A DNA stretch of 10,576 nucleotides from an uncultured Bacilli bacterium (GTDB lineage Bacteria; Bacillota_I; Bacilli_A; RF39; UBA660). This document shows, in pieces, positions 1 through 6,878 of the stretch (positions are counted from its first letter, which is position 1; each line of letters starts with the position of its first letter). The stretch lies in contig CANQXM010000041.1 in the NCBI GenBank assembly GCA_947627835.1, positions 1 through 10,576 on the forward strand, in the 5' to 3' direction. The position numbers were made by a program, and so were the translations under genes. The notes beneath the pieces are model-generated. The model saw only the letters and a program-made list of their open reading frames with translations. It had not been told where the DNA came from and ran no database searches.

Positions 1-293
1 CAAGAGCCATTGCAAGAGAACCTGAAATTTACATCTTTGATGATTCCTTTTCCGCACTTGATTATAAAACCGATGCAACCTTGCGCCATGAATTAAAAAA
101 ATATACCAAGGATGCAACTTCCTTAATTGTGGCTCAAAGAATTGGAACCATTATGAATGCCGATAAAATCATTGTACTAGATAAAGGAAGATGTGTAGGA
201 ATTGGTACCCATAAAGAACTTTTGAAAAATTGTGAAGTTTATGAGCAAATTGCACTCTCTCAACTTTCAAAGGAGGAATTAGAAAATGCCTAA
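1..293 (+). CDS. ABC exporter half-transporter, C-terminal end (degenerate-site subunit), 5' truncated
   Basis: Only the last 96 codons are present; the reading frame begins at base 3 and the gene starts outside the window. What remains is the end of the nucleotide-binding domain: Walker B with D-loop (IFDDSFSALD, bases 33-62), then the switch-loop region VAQRIGTI. Two key positions deviate. The residue after the Walker B Asp is a second Asp (bases 42-44) rather than catalytic Glu, and the switch-loop His is Gln (bases 135-137). This Asp/Gln pair is the known signature of the degenerate-site subunit in heterodimeric exporters such as TM287/288, LmrCD and BmrCD. The stop overlaps the next gene by 8 bases, and the AGGAGG at 271-276 lies inside this frame, so the two are translationally coupled and probably form one transporter in the cytoplasmic membrane. 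The substrate cannot be told. Confidence 0.93.
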   Translation, partial: RAIAREPEIYIFDDSFSALDYKTDATLRHELKKYTKDATSLIVAQRIGTIMNADKIIVLDKGRCVGIGTHKELLKNCEVYEQIALSQLSKEELENA

Positions 294-2601
294 AAGACCA
301 GTAAAACAAGAAAAAGCCAAAAACTTTAAATCGGCCATTCTCCGCCTTTTTAAAGAATTAAATCCGTTTAAAACTTGGATTATCATCGGTTTAGTTCTTG
401 CAGCATTTGGTTCTGTTTTATCGATTATGGCTCCAAATCGGTTATCAGATCTAGTTGATAAAATTTCCGAAGGTTTGGTGATCAATACCAAAAATCTTGA
501 AAACATTACCAAAAGTATAGAAGAAAATAGTAATGAAGAAACCATCAAAAATACGCTTCCTAAAATACTTTCAATCGATATGAGTGAAGAAACCCTTAAA
601 AAAATTATGACATCCAAAGAAATCACGTTAGAAGAAAAAGGCAAGTTTCAAACATTTCTTGAAGAAATAAAAGGAAAAGAACAAGAAAAAATTTTAGAAG
701 AAATGACGACCTTACCAAATAGTATTGTAAAAATCATCTTGCCAGATTCTACCTATCAAGATGTAAAAATAACAACCGAAGAAAAATTAAGTCTTCTAGC
801 TATGATGAAAAATCCAAGCGAAGCAGAAGAACTTCCGACCAATCTCATGAGTATCTTTTTACAAGACATTACCATCGATAATGTGATTATCTCTAAAGAA
901 GATCAAATCAAATTTCTGCAAACGATGCGTACATTAAACGAAAATACCGATGCCGGTGCCCTCTATGAAAAAATCGATGAACTTCCAGAAAACATTTATA
1001 AATTAGTAGAACCAACTTTTGATTTTGAAGGAATTAAAAAAATTGTTTTCTTTCTAGTGGCACTCTATATTTTCTCCGCCATCTTTACCTACATCGAAGC
1101 CATCTCTATGACGTTGGTATCCAATCGCTTTGCCAAACAATTGCGAGAAAGAATTTCTAAAAAAATAAATAAATTGCCACTCAAATACTTTGATAAAAAT
1201 CAAACAGGAGATATCTTATCAAGAGTAACCAATGACGTAGATACCATCGCCCAAAGCATGAACCAGTCTTTTGCCACCTTAGTAAGTGCTACGACGTTAT
1301 TTATTGGAACGACAATCATGATGTTTGTAACCAATTGGATTATGGCCTTAACTGCGATTATTGCAAGTATGATTGGGTTTGTCTTCATGTTCCAAATTCT
1401 TGGCAAATCACAAAAATACTTTGTAGAAAGACAAAAGTATCTCGGTGATTTAAATTCACACATTGAAGAGATTTATTCCGGATTAAATGTAGTAAAAGTA
1501 TATAACGGGAAAAAACTTGCCAATGAAAGATTTGATACACTCAATGAAGAAGTGTATGAAGCCAATCGAAAAAGTCAATTTTTATCTGGACTAATGATGC
1601 CACTTATGAATTTTATTGGGAACTTTGGTTATGTAGCAGTTTGTATCATGGGAGCCATCTTAACAATGAATGGTCATATTACCTTTGGGGTAATCGTTGC
1701 ATTTATGACATATGTCCGTTTATTTACTTCTCCTTTATCTCAAATCGGTCAAGCAATGACAGCCCTTCAAACAACCGCAGCAGCAAGTGAACGGGTATTT
1801 GAATTTGTGGATGAAAAAGAAATGGATAACCAAAAAGACATTACAAAAGTATTAGATAAGAGTAAAGTAAAAGGAAATATTACGTTTGAAAATGTCGAAT
1901 TTACTTATGATGGAAATAAAACCCCAACCATTAAAAACTTCAGTGCCAAAGTCTCTGCAGGTCAAAAAATTGCCATCGTCGGTCCAACTGGAGCAGGAAA
2001 AACAACCATGGTAAACTTGCTGATGAAATTTTATGAAATTAATAAAGGGGATATTCAAATTGATGGCGTATCCACAAAAGAACTTACGAGAGAAAATATC
2101 CATGGCCTTTTTACAATGGTGTTACAAGATACCTGGTTATTTGATGGAACCATCAAAGAAAACATTATTTACAATAGAGAAAATATTCCCGATGAAAAAG
2201 TCAAAGAAGTTTGCAAAGTAGTAGGACTAGATCACTTTATTAAAACCTTGCCAAATGGCTATGATTCCAAAATATCAGAAAGTGATAGTGTTTCAGCAGG
2301 ACAACGCCAATTACTAACCATTGCTCGTGGAATGATTGAAGATGCACCATTTTTAATCCTAGATGAAGCAACCAGCAATGTAGATACCAGAACTGAAGAA
2401 CTCGTCCAAAAAGCGATGGATAAACTAACCGAAGGAAGAACTTCCTTTATTATCGCGCATCGTCTTTCCACGATTAAAAATGCCGATTTAATTTTAGTCA
2501 TGAAAGATGGAAACATCATAGAACAAGGTTCTCATGAAGAACTCATGAAACAAAAAGGCTTCTATTCTGACTTATACAATTCGCAATTTGAACTATCTTA
2601 A
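286..2601 (+). CDS. ABC exporter half-transporter (permease-ATPase fusion) with large extracytoplasmic insertion
   Basis: A 771-residue half-transporter of the multidrug/lipid exporter type, well above the usual 570-620. The ATG sits 9 bases after a perfect AGGAGG (271-276). TM1 is at about 30-49, then a roughly 190-residue non-membrane insertion (about 60-250), TM2 about 252-272, TM3 330-349, TM4 351-371, TM5 440-460 and TM6 463-482. The ATPase domain has Walker A GPTGAGKTT (566-574), Q-loop Gln614, a divergent signature VSAGQ (669-673) in place of LSGGQ, Walker B FLILDE with catalytic Glu694, and switch His725. A catalytic Glu and His combined with a weak signature are exactly complementary to the upstream subunit, whose own Walker B/switch are degenerate. 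In the heterodimer, the weak signature would face the partner's degenerate site. With TM1 entering from the cytoplasm, the insertion should lie outside the cell. A terminator follows at once, so this closes the operon. Substrate unknown. Confidence 0.95.
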   Translation: MPKRPVKQEKAKNFKSAILRLFKELNPFKTWIIIGLVLAAFGSVLSIMAPNRLSDLVDKISEGLVINTKNLENITKSIEENSNEETIKNTLPKILSIDMSEETLKKIMTSKEITLEEKGKFQTFLEEIKGKEQEKILEEMTTLPNSIVKIILPDSTYQDVKITTEEKLSLLAMMKNPSEAEELPTNLMSIFLQDITIDNVIISKEDQIKFLQTMRTLNENTDAGALYEKIDELPENIYKLVEPTFDFEGIKKIVFFLVALYIFSAIFTYIEAISMTLVSNRFAKQLRERISKKINKLPLKYFDKNQTGDILSRVTNDVDTIAQSMNQSFATLVSATTLFIGTTIMMFVTNWIMALTAIIASMIGFVFMFQILGKSQKYFVERQKYLGDLNSHIEEIYSGLNVVKVYNGKKLANERFDTLNEEVYEANRKSQFLSGLMMPLMNFIGNFGYVAVCIMGAILTMNGHITFGVIVAFMTYVRLFTSPLSQIGQAMTALQTTAAASERVFEFVDEKEMDNQKDITKVLDKSKVKGNITFENVEFTYDGNKTPTIKNFSAKVSAGQKIAIVGPTGAGKTTMVNLLMKFYEINKGDIQIDGVSTKELTRENIHGLFTMVLQDTWLFDGTIKENIIYNRENIPDEKVKEVCKVVGLDHFIKTLPNGYDSKISESDSVSAGQRQLLTIARGMIEDAPFLILDEATSNVDTRTEELVQKAMDKLTEGRTSFIIAHRLSTIKNADLILVMKDGNIIEQGSHEELMKQKGFYSDLYNSQFELS
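556..1035 (+). repeat. Divergent internal repeats encoding the exporter's extracytoplasmic insertion
   Basis: Within the exporter insertion the motif Leu-Pro followed by a short Asn/Ile/Lys-rich segment recurs at residues 91, 143, 183 and 233 (bases 556, 712, 832, 982). Each of the first three units then runs into an amphipathic stretch of the form (I/V)-(T/S)-x-E-(E/D)-(K/Q), as in ITLEEK, ITTEEK and ISKEDQ, followed by a Leu/Phe-rich helix. Units are about 52, 40 and 50 residues; the fourth is a half unit ending at TM2. The repetition is visible in protein and not as DNA identity, so it is old. This is my reading by eye and has not been tested statistically. Confidence 0.5.
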
Positions 2602-2628
2602 AAAAGCACTGGTTGCTTTTCTTTTTTT
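2602..2628 (+). terminator. Rho-independent terminator after ABC exporter operon
   Basis: AAAAGCA (2602-2608) pairs with TGCTTTT (2614-2620) around a 5-base loop, followed by C and seven T. The stem begins inside the stop codon of the exporter gene. It has only two G-C pairs, so it may be leaky. Confidence 0.7.
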
Positions 2629-2634
2629 GCAAAC

Positions 2635-2662
2635 TTGCACTATTTTTAGAATATGCTATAAT
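2635..2662 (+). promoter_or_regulatory. Sigma-A-type promoter for the AI-2E family gene
   Basis: Perfect TATAAT at 2657-2662 preceded by TGC, giving an extended -10. A TTGCAC -35-like element lies at 2635-2640 with a 16-base spacer. It comes just after the exporter terminator and 25 bases before the next start codon, so the gene is probably its own transcription unit. Confidence 0.75.
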
Positions 2663-2687
2663 AGCTATCCAGAAAAAGGGAAAAAAG

Positions 2688-3851
2688 ATGAAAGAAAAAT
2701 TAAATAATAAAGAACTAAAAAATGGTCTTATCTTAGTAGCATTTGGAATTCTTTTTTACATGCTTCTAAGTAATTTAAATGTCGTGCTGAAAATGATTAA
2801 AGAAGTAATAACACTCTTTTCACCGTTTTTAATCGGACTCATGATAGCTTTTGTGTTAAATGTACCTATGAGTATGATTGAAAAGTGGTTAGAAAAAAGA
2901 AAAAAAATCAAAAGAAAAGGCCTTCGCCGAATGATTTCTTTAAGTTTATCTATTTTGATGGTTCTTGCCATCATCTTGATTGTAGTAGCTTTAATTATTC
3001 CAGATTTAGGAAAAACAATCACGTCCTTTGTAAGTCACATTCCAATTTTAATTAAGGATGTCGAACAAAGCTTACAAAATCTTGCTAAGAATAATCAAAC
3101 GCTCCAAAATTGGTTACAAAAGATTGATTTTCGTCCCGAAGCCATTCAAAGTCAACTAGAAATCTGGCTTAAAAGTGCTGGAACTGGGATTTTAACAAAT
3201 TCACTAAACTTTGTTTTTTCACTATTTAGTATCCTTTCGACCGGCTTTATTGCTTTTGTCTTTGCTTGTTATGTTCTGGCTGAAAAAGAAAAACTAGCCA
3301 TGCAATTTAAAATGGTTTTACAATCCTTTCTAAAAGAAAATACCGTAAAAAACTTTTTTAGAGTAACGGCTTTAGCAAATACTACCTTTAGTAAGTTTAT
3401 TAGCGGTCAATGCCTAGATGCCTTAATATTAGGTCTATTAATGTTTATCGGTATGGTACTCTTTTCATTTCCTTATGCTTTATCCATTTCAGTTTTGATT
3501 TCCTTAACGGCTTTAATTCCTGTCTTTGGAGCTTTCATAGCAATGTTTGTAGGGGCCTTATTAATCAGTTCCGTAAGCATCGAACAAGCCATTTACTTCA
3601 TCATTTACTTTTTAATCATTCAACAAATTGAAGGAAACTTCATCTATCCAAAAGTGGTAGGATCATCCGTTGGGCTTCCTGCCATTTGGACCATTATGGC
3701 CGTAACGATTGGAGGTAGTTGCTTTGGCATCTTCGGTATGCTAATAAGCGTTCCCGTATCTTCCATTTTATATGCTCTTGCCAAAGAGTGGATTAAGAAA
3801 AGACAACCAAAAACTCAAGTAAAAATCCAATTACCGAAAAGAAACACTTAA
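2688..3851 (+). CDS. AI-2E family transporter / PF01594 membrane protein
   Basis: The 387-residue polytopic membrane protein fits the AI-2E family (also UPF0118, with Bacillus YtvI-like members). It begins at the ATG after a modest AAAGGGA ribosome site. An in-frame start 75 bases upstream would lie before the promoter -10 and is rejected. Hydrophobic segments lie at about 12-30, 42-60, 84-105, 172-198, 244-262, 265-295, 300-314 and 332-365, with a soluble stretch around 110-170. Family hallmarks in the C-terminal half are the F-x-x-G-Q motif (FISGQ, 237-241), FPYALSISVL (261-270), the LIPVFGAF turn, QQIEGNFIYPKVVGSSVGLP (312-331) and the GIFGMLISVP block (347-356). Known members export autoinducer-2 or exchange ions; nothing here shows which. 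The last 21 bases overlap the end of the convergent YolD-like gene, leaving no separate terminator. Confidence 0.92.
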   Translation: MKEKLNNKELKNGLILVAFGILFYMLLSNLNVVLKMIKEVITLFSPFLIGLMIAFVLNVPMSMIEKWLEKRKKIKRKGLRRMISLSLSILMVLAIILIVVALIIPDLGKTITSFVSHIPILIKDVEQSLQNLAKNNQTLQNWLQKIDFRPEAIQSQLEIWLKSAGTGILTNSLNFVFSLFSILSTGFIAFVFACYVLAEKEKLAMQFKMVLQSFLKENTVKNFFRVTALANTTFSKFISGQCLDALILGLLMFIGMVLFSFPYALSISVLISLTALIPVFGAFIAMFVGALLISSVSIEQAIYFIIYFLIIQQIEGNFIYPKVVGSSVGLPAIWTIMAVTIGGSCFGIFGMLISVPVSSILYALAKEWIKKRQPKTQVKIQLPKRNT

Positions 3852-4148
3852 GATTTGATCAAAATAAAGAGAAGAGCCATCTTGAAATAAAATGCGTTTT
3901 TGATCATGGAATATTTGCCAGATAATATTTACTTTTTCTTGAAAATTTCCTTGGTAAAAATAAATGATTTGCACGGGAATTCGACTGTGATAAGCTTCTT
4001 TTAATTTTTGTTCTATTTCAAATAATTGATCGTCACTCATCAGTGGCTTTTCTTTTTTCCGTTTTTCCTTCAAAATTTCAGAAACCATTTGCTTACTAGA
4101 AGAAAGAGAATCAAAAGGCATCCATTTCATCATGCCACGATCTTTCAT
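3831..4148 (-). CDS. YolD-like protein, partner of Y-family polymerase
   Basis: The 105-residue protein opens with the RGMMKWMPFDSL block (residues 4-15) characteristic of YolD-like proteins (PF08863). A basic helical segment follows at about 17-35 and a short beta-rich C-terminal half at 55-105 (VQIIYFYQGNFQEKVNIIWQ and following). In Bacilli this family is usually encoded beside a UvrX/YqjW-type polymerase, and its biochemical role is not settled. Here the start codon overlaps the polymerase stop as ATGA (4145-4148), with a weak GGTGGT in front, so it is translated by coupling from the SOS-controlled message. Its 3' end runs 21 bases into the end of the opposing AI-2E family gene. I see no terminator for this operon within the window. 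Confidence 0.88.
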   Translation of the reverse strand: MKDRGMMKWMPFDSLSSSKQMVSEILKEKRKKEKPLMSDDQLFEIEQKLKEAYHSRIPVQIIYFYQGNFQEKVNIIWQIFHDQKRILFQDGSSLYFDQILSVSFR

Positions 4149-5395
4149 TCGTGATGACCACCAATCTTTTGATTGCGTTCAACAATGGTCGAATCGGGAA
4201 GGAGGGAAGAAGCCACTAACAAACTATTTTTTCCAAATTTATGATGAATTTCATCGACCGCCGTATGATACTGATTTTGTTTTTGAACCGCACTAAAATC
4301 TTCAAACAACGTAAGTTGCAAACTTTCTTTTTTACTTAAATGTCCCACAGAAATCGTAACTTTGCGAATGGGTTGTTCCTCATAATAACGATCAAATAAA
4401 CTTTCACAAGCGTTTAAAATGATGTGGCTATCATCCGTAGCACGATCTAATTTCATCGAATGATAAAAGCCACCACCCACATTTTTAGAATACCCAATTC
4501 CAAAACCAATCACACTGCCTTCCAAATGCTGTTCGCGAAGTCGCCGACAAATGACATCCACCATTTCCGTTAAAATAAGTTTTCCATTGGTAGCATAATA
4601 ATCTTTAAATAAAACTTGACTATGAGAAATGGACTTTTCTTTGGGAGGAATGCGAAAATCTTGAATTCTAGATTCATCAAGTCCATTCGCATGTCGCCAT
4701 AACTCAACCCCCATCACACCATATTTTTTCTGTAACTTAGAAACATCATAATAGGCAAGATCACCAATCGAGTAAATTCCCATTCCATTTAAATTCCGCT
4801 CCATGCGTGGTCCGATTCCCCACATTTTGGATAACGGTGTAATTTTCCATAATTTCTTAGGAACATCCTCCATCGTCCATTTGGCAATGCCATTTTTATA
4901 CTTCTTCGCTTCGACATCCATAGCCACTTTAGCAAGAAATAGGTTAGGTCCAATACCACAAGTCGCAGTAAGACCCGTTTTTTCTTCGATGGTTTTTAAA
5001 ATCGTCAACGCCAGTTCTTCATCGGTTTTTTGATACATCCAAAGATAATTCGTGACATCCAAAAAACATTCATCAATGGAATAGACATGCAAATCTTCTT
5101 CAGCAATAAAGTCTAAATAAATGCTGATAACTTCCTTGCTTTTCTGTAAATAAAGACGCATTCGGGGTGGAACAATTTGATAAGAAATCGTTTTCGGAAT
5201 CTCATATAAACGCGTTCTTCCCTTAATACCCATTTGCTTTAAATAAGGAGTAACAGCAAGAGTAATCGCACCTTTTCCTTGCTTAGGATTTGCTACTACG
5301 AGTGGAACTTCAAAAGGATTAAGACCTCGATCGATGCATTCAACCGAAGCAAAAAAACTTTTTAAATCAATACAAAGAATATGCCTTTCATTCAT
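4145..5395 (-). CDS. Y-family (DinB/UvrX-type) DNA polymerase, SOS-regulated
   Basis: A translesion DNA polymerase of 416 residues, closest in style to Bacillus UvrX/YqjW. The palm carries catalytic Asp10 (CIDLKSFFASVE, with Phe15 at the steric-gate position) and Asp108-Glu109 (YSIDECFLDVT). A helix-hairpin-helix of the thumb is at about 191-214 (MWGIGPRMERNLNGMGIYSIGDLA). The little-finger domain follows at about 255-355. A sliding-clamp binding motif QLTLF (360-364) lies near the C-terminus, so it should act at the replication fork. The ATG at 5395 is preferred because GGGTGAT lies just before it; the in-frame GTG at 5404 is part of that ribosome site and has none of its own. It is the first gene of an operon with the YolD-like gene. 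A LexA box sits between the -10 and the start. All catalytic residues are present. Confidence 0.94.
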   Translation of the reverse strand: MNERHILCIDLKSFFASVECIDRGLNPFEVPLVVANPKQGKGAITLAVTPYLKQMGIKGRTRLYEIPKTISYQIVPPRMRLYLQKSKEVISIYLDFIAEEDLHVYSIDECFLDVTNYLWMYQKTDEELALTILKTIEEKTGLTATCGIGPNLFLAKVAMDVEAKKYKNGIAKWTMEDVPKKLWKITPLSKMWGIGPRMERNLNGMGIYSIGDLAYYDVSKLQKKYGVMGVELWRHANGLDESRIQDFRIPPKEKSISHSQVLFKDYYATNGKLILTEMVDVICRRLREQHLEGSVIGFGIGYSKNVGGGFYHSMKLDRATDDSHIILNACESLFDRYYEEQPIRKVTISVGHLSKKESLQLTLFEDFSAVQKQNQYHTAVDEIHHKFGKNSLLVASSLLPDSTIVERNQKIGGHHE

Positions 5396-5410
5396 GATAA
5401 TCACCCAAAA

Positions 5411-5424
5411 AGAACAAATGTTCT
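5411..5424 (-). promoter_or_regulatory. LexA (SOS) operator
   Basis: GAAC at 5412-5415 and GTTC at 5420-5423 enclose AAAT, matching the Gram-positive LexA half-sites and the preferred purine-N-purine-pyrimidine spacer on the plus strand. The outer flanks are A and T rather than C and G. It lies immediately downstream of the polymerase -10 (5431-5436), over the expected transcription start, where bound LexA would block transcription. Confidence 0.88.
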
Positions 5425-5430
5425 ATAAAA

Positions 5431-5458
5431 ATTATAACAAAAAATAAAAAAGATACAA
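5431..5458 (-). promoter_or_regulatory. Promoter of the polymerase/yolD-like operon
   Basis: On the minus strand a perfect TATAAT (plus-strand ATTATA, 5431-5436) follows a weak -35-like TTGTAT (5453-5458) with a 16-base spacer. The start of transcription would fall near 5424, at the edge of the LexA box. Confidence 0.7.
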
Positions 5459-5476
5459 TCACCAAATGTTGGAAAT

Positions 5477-5505
5477 TTGCATCTTTCTCATCTTTTCTTT
5501 ATACT
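5477..5505 (+). promoter_or_regulatory. Promoter of the AlkD-like/cyclophilin operon
   Basis: TTGCAT (5477-5482) and TATACT (5500-5505) with a 17-base spacer, 20 bases before the AlkD-like start codon; a GAAGGG ribosome site lies at 5515-5520. It diverges from the SOS promoter, and the LexA box is more than 50 bases upstream of its -35, so direct LexA control looks unlikely. Confidence 0.6.
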
Positions 5506-5525
5506 AAAAAGAAAGAAGGGATTTC

Positions 5526-6218
5526 ATGAAAGAATATCAAGCCTGGATAGAAGAGTTAAAAAAAAGTGGAGAAGAATCCTATGCCAAGTTTTCTCAAAAA
5601 CTCATCAAAACCAAATATGAAATCTTAGGAATTCGTCTGCCAAAACTTCGCAAGATGGCAAAAGAACTTGCTTGTGAAGATACCTCTTGGTTACTTGCTG
5701 ATTCCTCCAATCAATACCTAGAAGAAGTGATGATTAAAGGCTTTTTAATTGCTACCAAAAAAGAACCAGATTTTTGGCAAGCCTTTGCAAATTTTTTACC
5801 CCTCATTGATAATTGGTCCCTTTGTGATAGTTTCTGTAATAGTTTAAAAATATTTTCTTATGAAAAGGAAGAAAAATTTACAAAAGTAATTTCTTTATTA
5901 AAAGCAAAGGACCCCTTTACCATTCGGGTAGGACTCGTTATAATATTATTGTACTATCGAGAAAGAAAATATTTAAAAACCATCTTCACAGCCATTGAAA
6001 AAATCCAAGTGGAACATTATTATGTTGATATGGCGATTGCTTGGTTGCTAGCTGAAAATTATGAAGTTCATCCAAGAGAAATCGAAAACTTTTTAAAAAA
6101 GACCAAATTAAAAGCCTGGACCGTGAATAAAGCCATTCAAAAAATAAATGAATCTCGCCGGATTTCAAAAGAAGAGAAAGAAAAGATGAAAAAATATAAA
6201 AGGAGAAAAGAAAAATGA
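5526..6218 (+). CDS. AlkD-like DNA alkylation repair protein (DNA glycosylase family)
   Basis: The 230-residue, all-helical protein matches the AlkD family (PF08713), DNA glycosylases made of HEAT-like repeats that remove alkylated purines such as 7-methylguanine and 3-methyladenine. Residues that line the Bacillus cereus AlkD active site appear conserved with the right spacing: Trp97 and Asp101 (DNWSLCD), Arg134 (TIRVGLV) and Trp173 (DMAIAWLLAE), which I align by eye to Trp109, Asp113, Arg148 and Trp187. The C-terminus is very Lys/Arg-rich (about 211-230), as expected of a DNA-binding tail. The start follows GAAGGG at 5-base spacing. The stop overlaps the next start as ATGA, so a lipoprotein cyclophilin is translated from the same message. 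The gene diverges from the translesion polymerase, giving a small DNA-damage neighbourhood. Length is normal for the family and nothing is missing. Confidence 0.9.
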   Translation: MKEYQAWIEELKKSGEESYAKFSQKLIKTKYEILGIRLPKLRKMAKELACEDTSWLLADSSNQYLEEVMIKGFLIATKKEPDFWQAFANFLPLIDNWSLCDSFCNSLKIFSYEKEEKFTKVISLLKAKDPFTIRVGLVIILLYYRERKYLKTIFTAIEKIQVEHYYVDMAIAWLLAENYEVHPREIENFLKKTKLKAWTVNKAIQKINESRRISKEEKEKMKKYKRRKEK

Positions 6219-6853
6219 AAACAAGCAAAAAATTGTGGGCATTATTATTTATTATGTTATGTTTAATTACTGGATGCAAAAAAGAAACCCACACCAAAGG
6301 AACCCTTGATGGCATATCTTATGAAGAAACCGAAGAAGTTACAGAATATGTGAAAATTGAAATGACGACCGGAGATATTATGATTGCGGAGTTATATAAA
6401 GATGTTGCACCCATTACGGTTGCCAATTTTCAAAAACTAGTATCCGAAAAATTTTATGATCACTTAACTTTCCATCGCATTAGTGAAAACTTTATGATTC
6501 AAGGAGGAGATCCCCTTGGAAATGGAACCGGTGGTTCGCGTGAAAAAATCAAAGGAGAATTTGCGAAAAACGGAGTAGAAAACAACTTAAGCCATGAAAA
6601 AGGCGTACTATCCATGGCTCGTAGTCAAGACTATGACTCCGCATCCAGTCAGTTCTTTATTTGTCATGCTACTGTTCCTTACTTAGATGGCGAATACGCA
6701 AGCTTTGGGAAATTAATTGCAGGATATGAAACCTTAGACAAACTTGCCAAAACCAAAGTAAAAAGTGACGGAGAAACACCAGTAAGTGCACCGATCATAG
6801 AAAGTATTCGTTTTGTAAATATTTCCGTAGTTGAATTGACAAACGAAGAATAA
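6215..6853 (+). CDS. Lipoprotein peptidyl-prolyl cis-trans isomerase (cyclophilin type)
   Basis: A surface-anchored cyclophilin of 212 residues that should catalyse proline isomerisation in exported proteins outside the membrane. A lipoprotein signal (Lys-rich start, hydrophobic core 7-19) ends in the lipobox ITGC, with Cys21 as the lipidated residue. A short linker (22-44) leads to the isomerase domain (about 45-205). Active-site positions seen are Phe86-His87-Arg88 (FHRIS, catalytic Arg88), FMIQGGD (93-99) and SQFFICHA (145-152). The usual Trp and His of human cyclophilin A are Tyr156 and Tyr161 in PYLDGEYASFG, an arrangement common in bacteria. AGGAG at 6201-6205 precedes the ATG, which overlaps the AlkD-like stop. 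No terminator follows; the last bases of this gene hold the -35 of the T-box promoter. Confidence 0.93.
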   Translation: MKTSKKLWALLFIMLCLITGCKKETHTKGTLDGISYEETEEVTEYVKIEMTTGDIMIAELYKDVAPITVANFQKLVSEKFYDHLTFHRISENFMIQGGDPLGNGTGGSREKIKGEFAKNGVENNLSHEKGVLSMARSQDYDSASSQFFICHATVPYLDGEYASFGKLIAGYETLDKLAKTKVKSDGETPVSAPIIESIRFVNISVVELTNEE

Positions 6854-6864
6854 TTTGCTAGACT
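6836..6864 (+). promoter_or_regulatory. Promoter of the T-box/gltX transcript
   Basis: A perfect TTGACA at 6836-6841 lies inside the last codons of the cyclophilin gene. After a 17-base spacer comes TAGACT (6859-6864), preceded by TGC as an extended -10. Transcription would start near 6871, giving a leader of about 220 bases that contains the T-box. Confidence 0.75.
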
Positions 6865-6878
6865 AGACCAAAATCAAT

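Noticed and set aside
2613..2687. Upstream in-frame start that would add 25 residues to the AI-2E family protein.
   Set aside because: It lies in the terminator and before the -10 box of the promoter, and has no ribosome site; the ATG at 2688 fits both promoter and family.
3856..3906. Nine-base inverted repeat TGATCAAAA/TTTTGATCA after the AI-2E family stop codon, considered as a shared terminator.
   Set aside because: The arms are 33 bases apart, lie inside the yolD-like coding sequence, and are not followed by a T run in either direction.
5396..5404. GTG start nine bases upstream for the Y-family polymerase.
   Set aside because: The GTG is part of the GGGTGAT ribosome site serving the ATG at 5395 and has no such site itself.
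5411..5505. LexA control of the AlkD-like operon from the same SOS box.
   Set aside because: The box lies more than 50 bases upstream of that promoter's -35 and overlaps neither its -10 nor its start.
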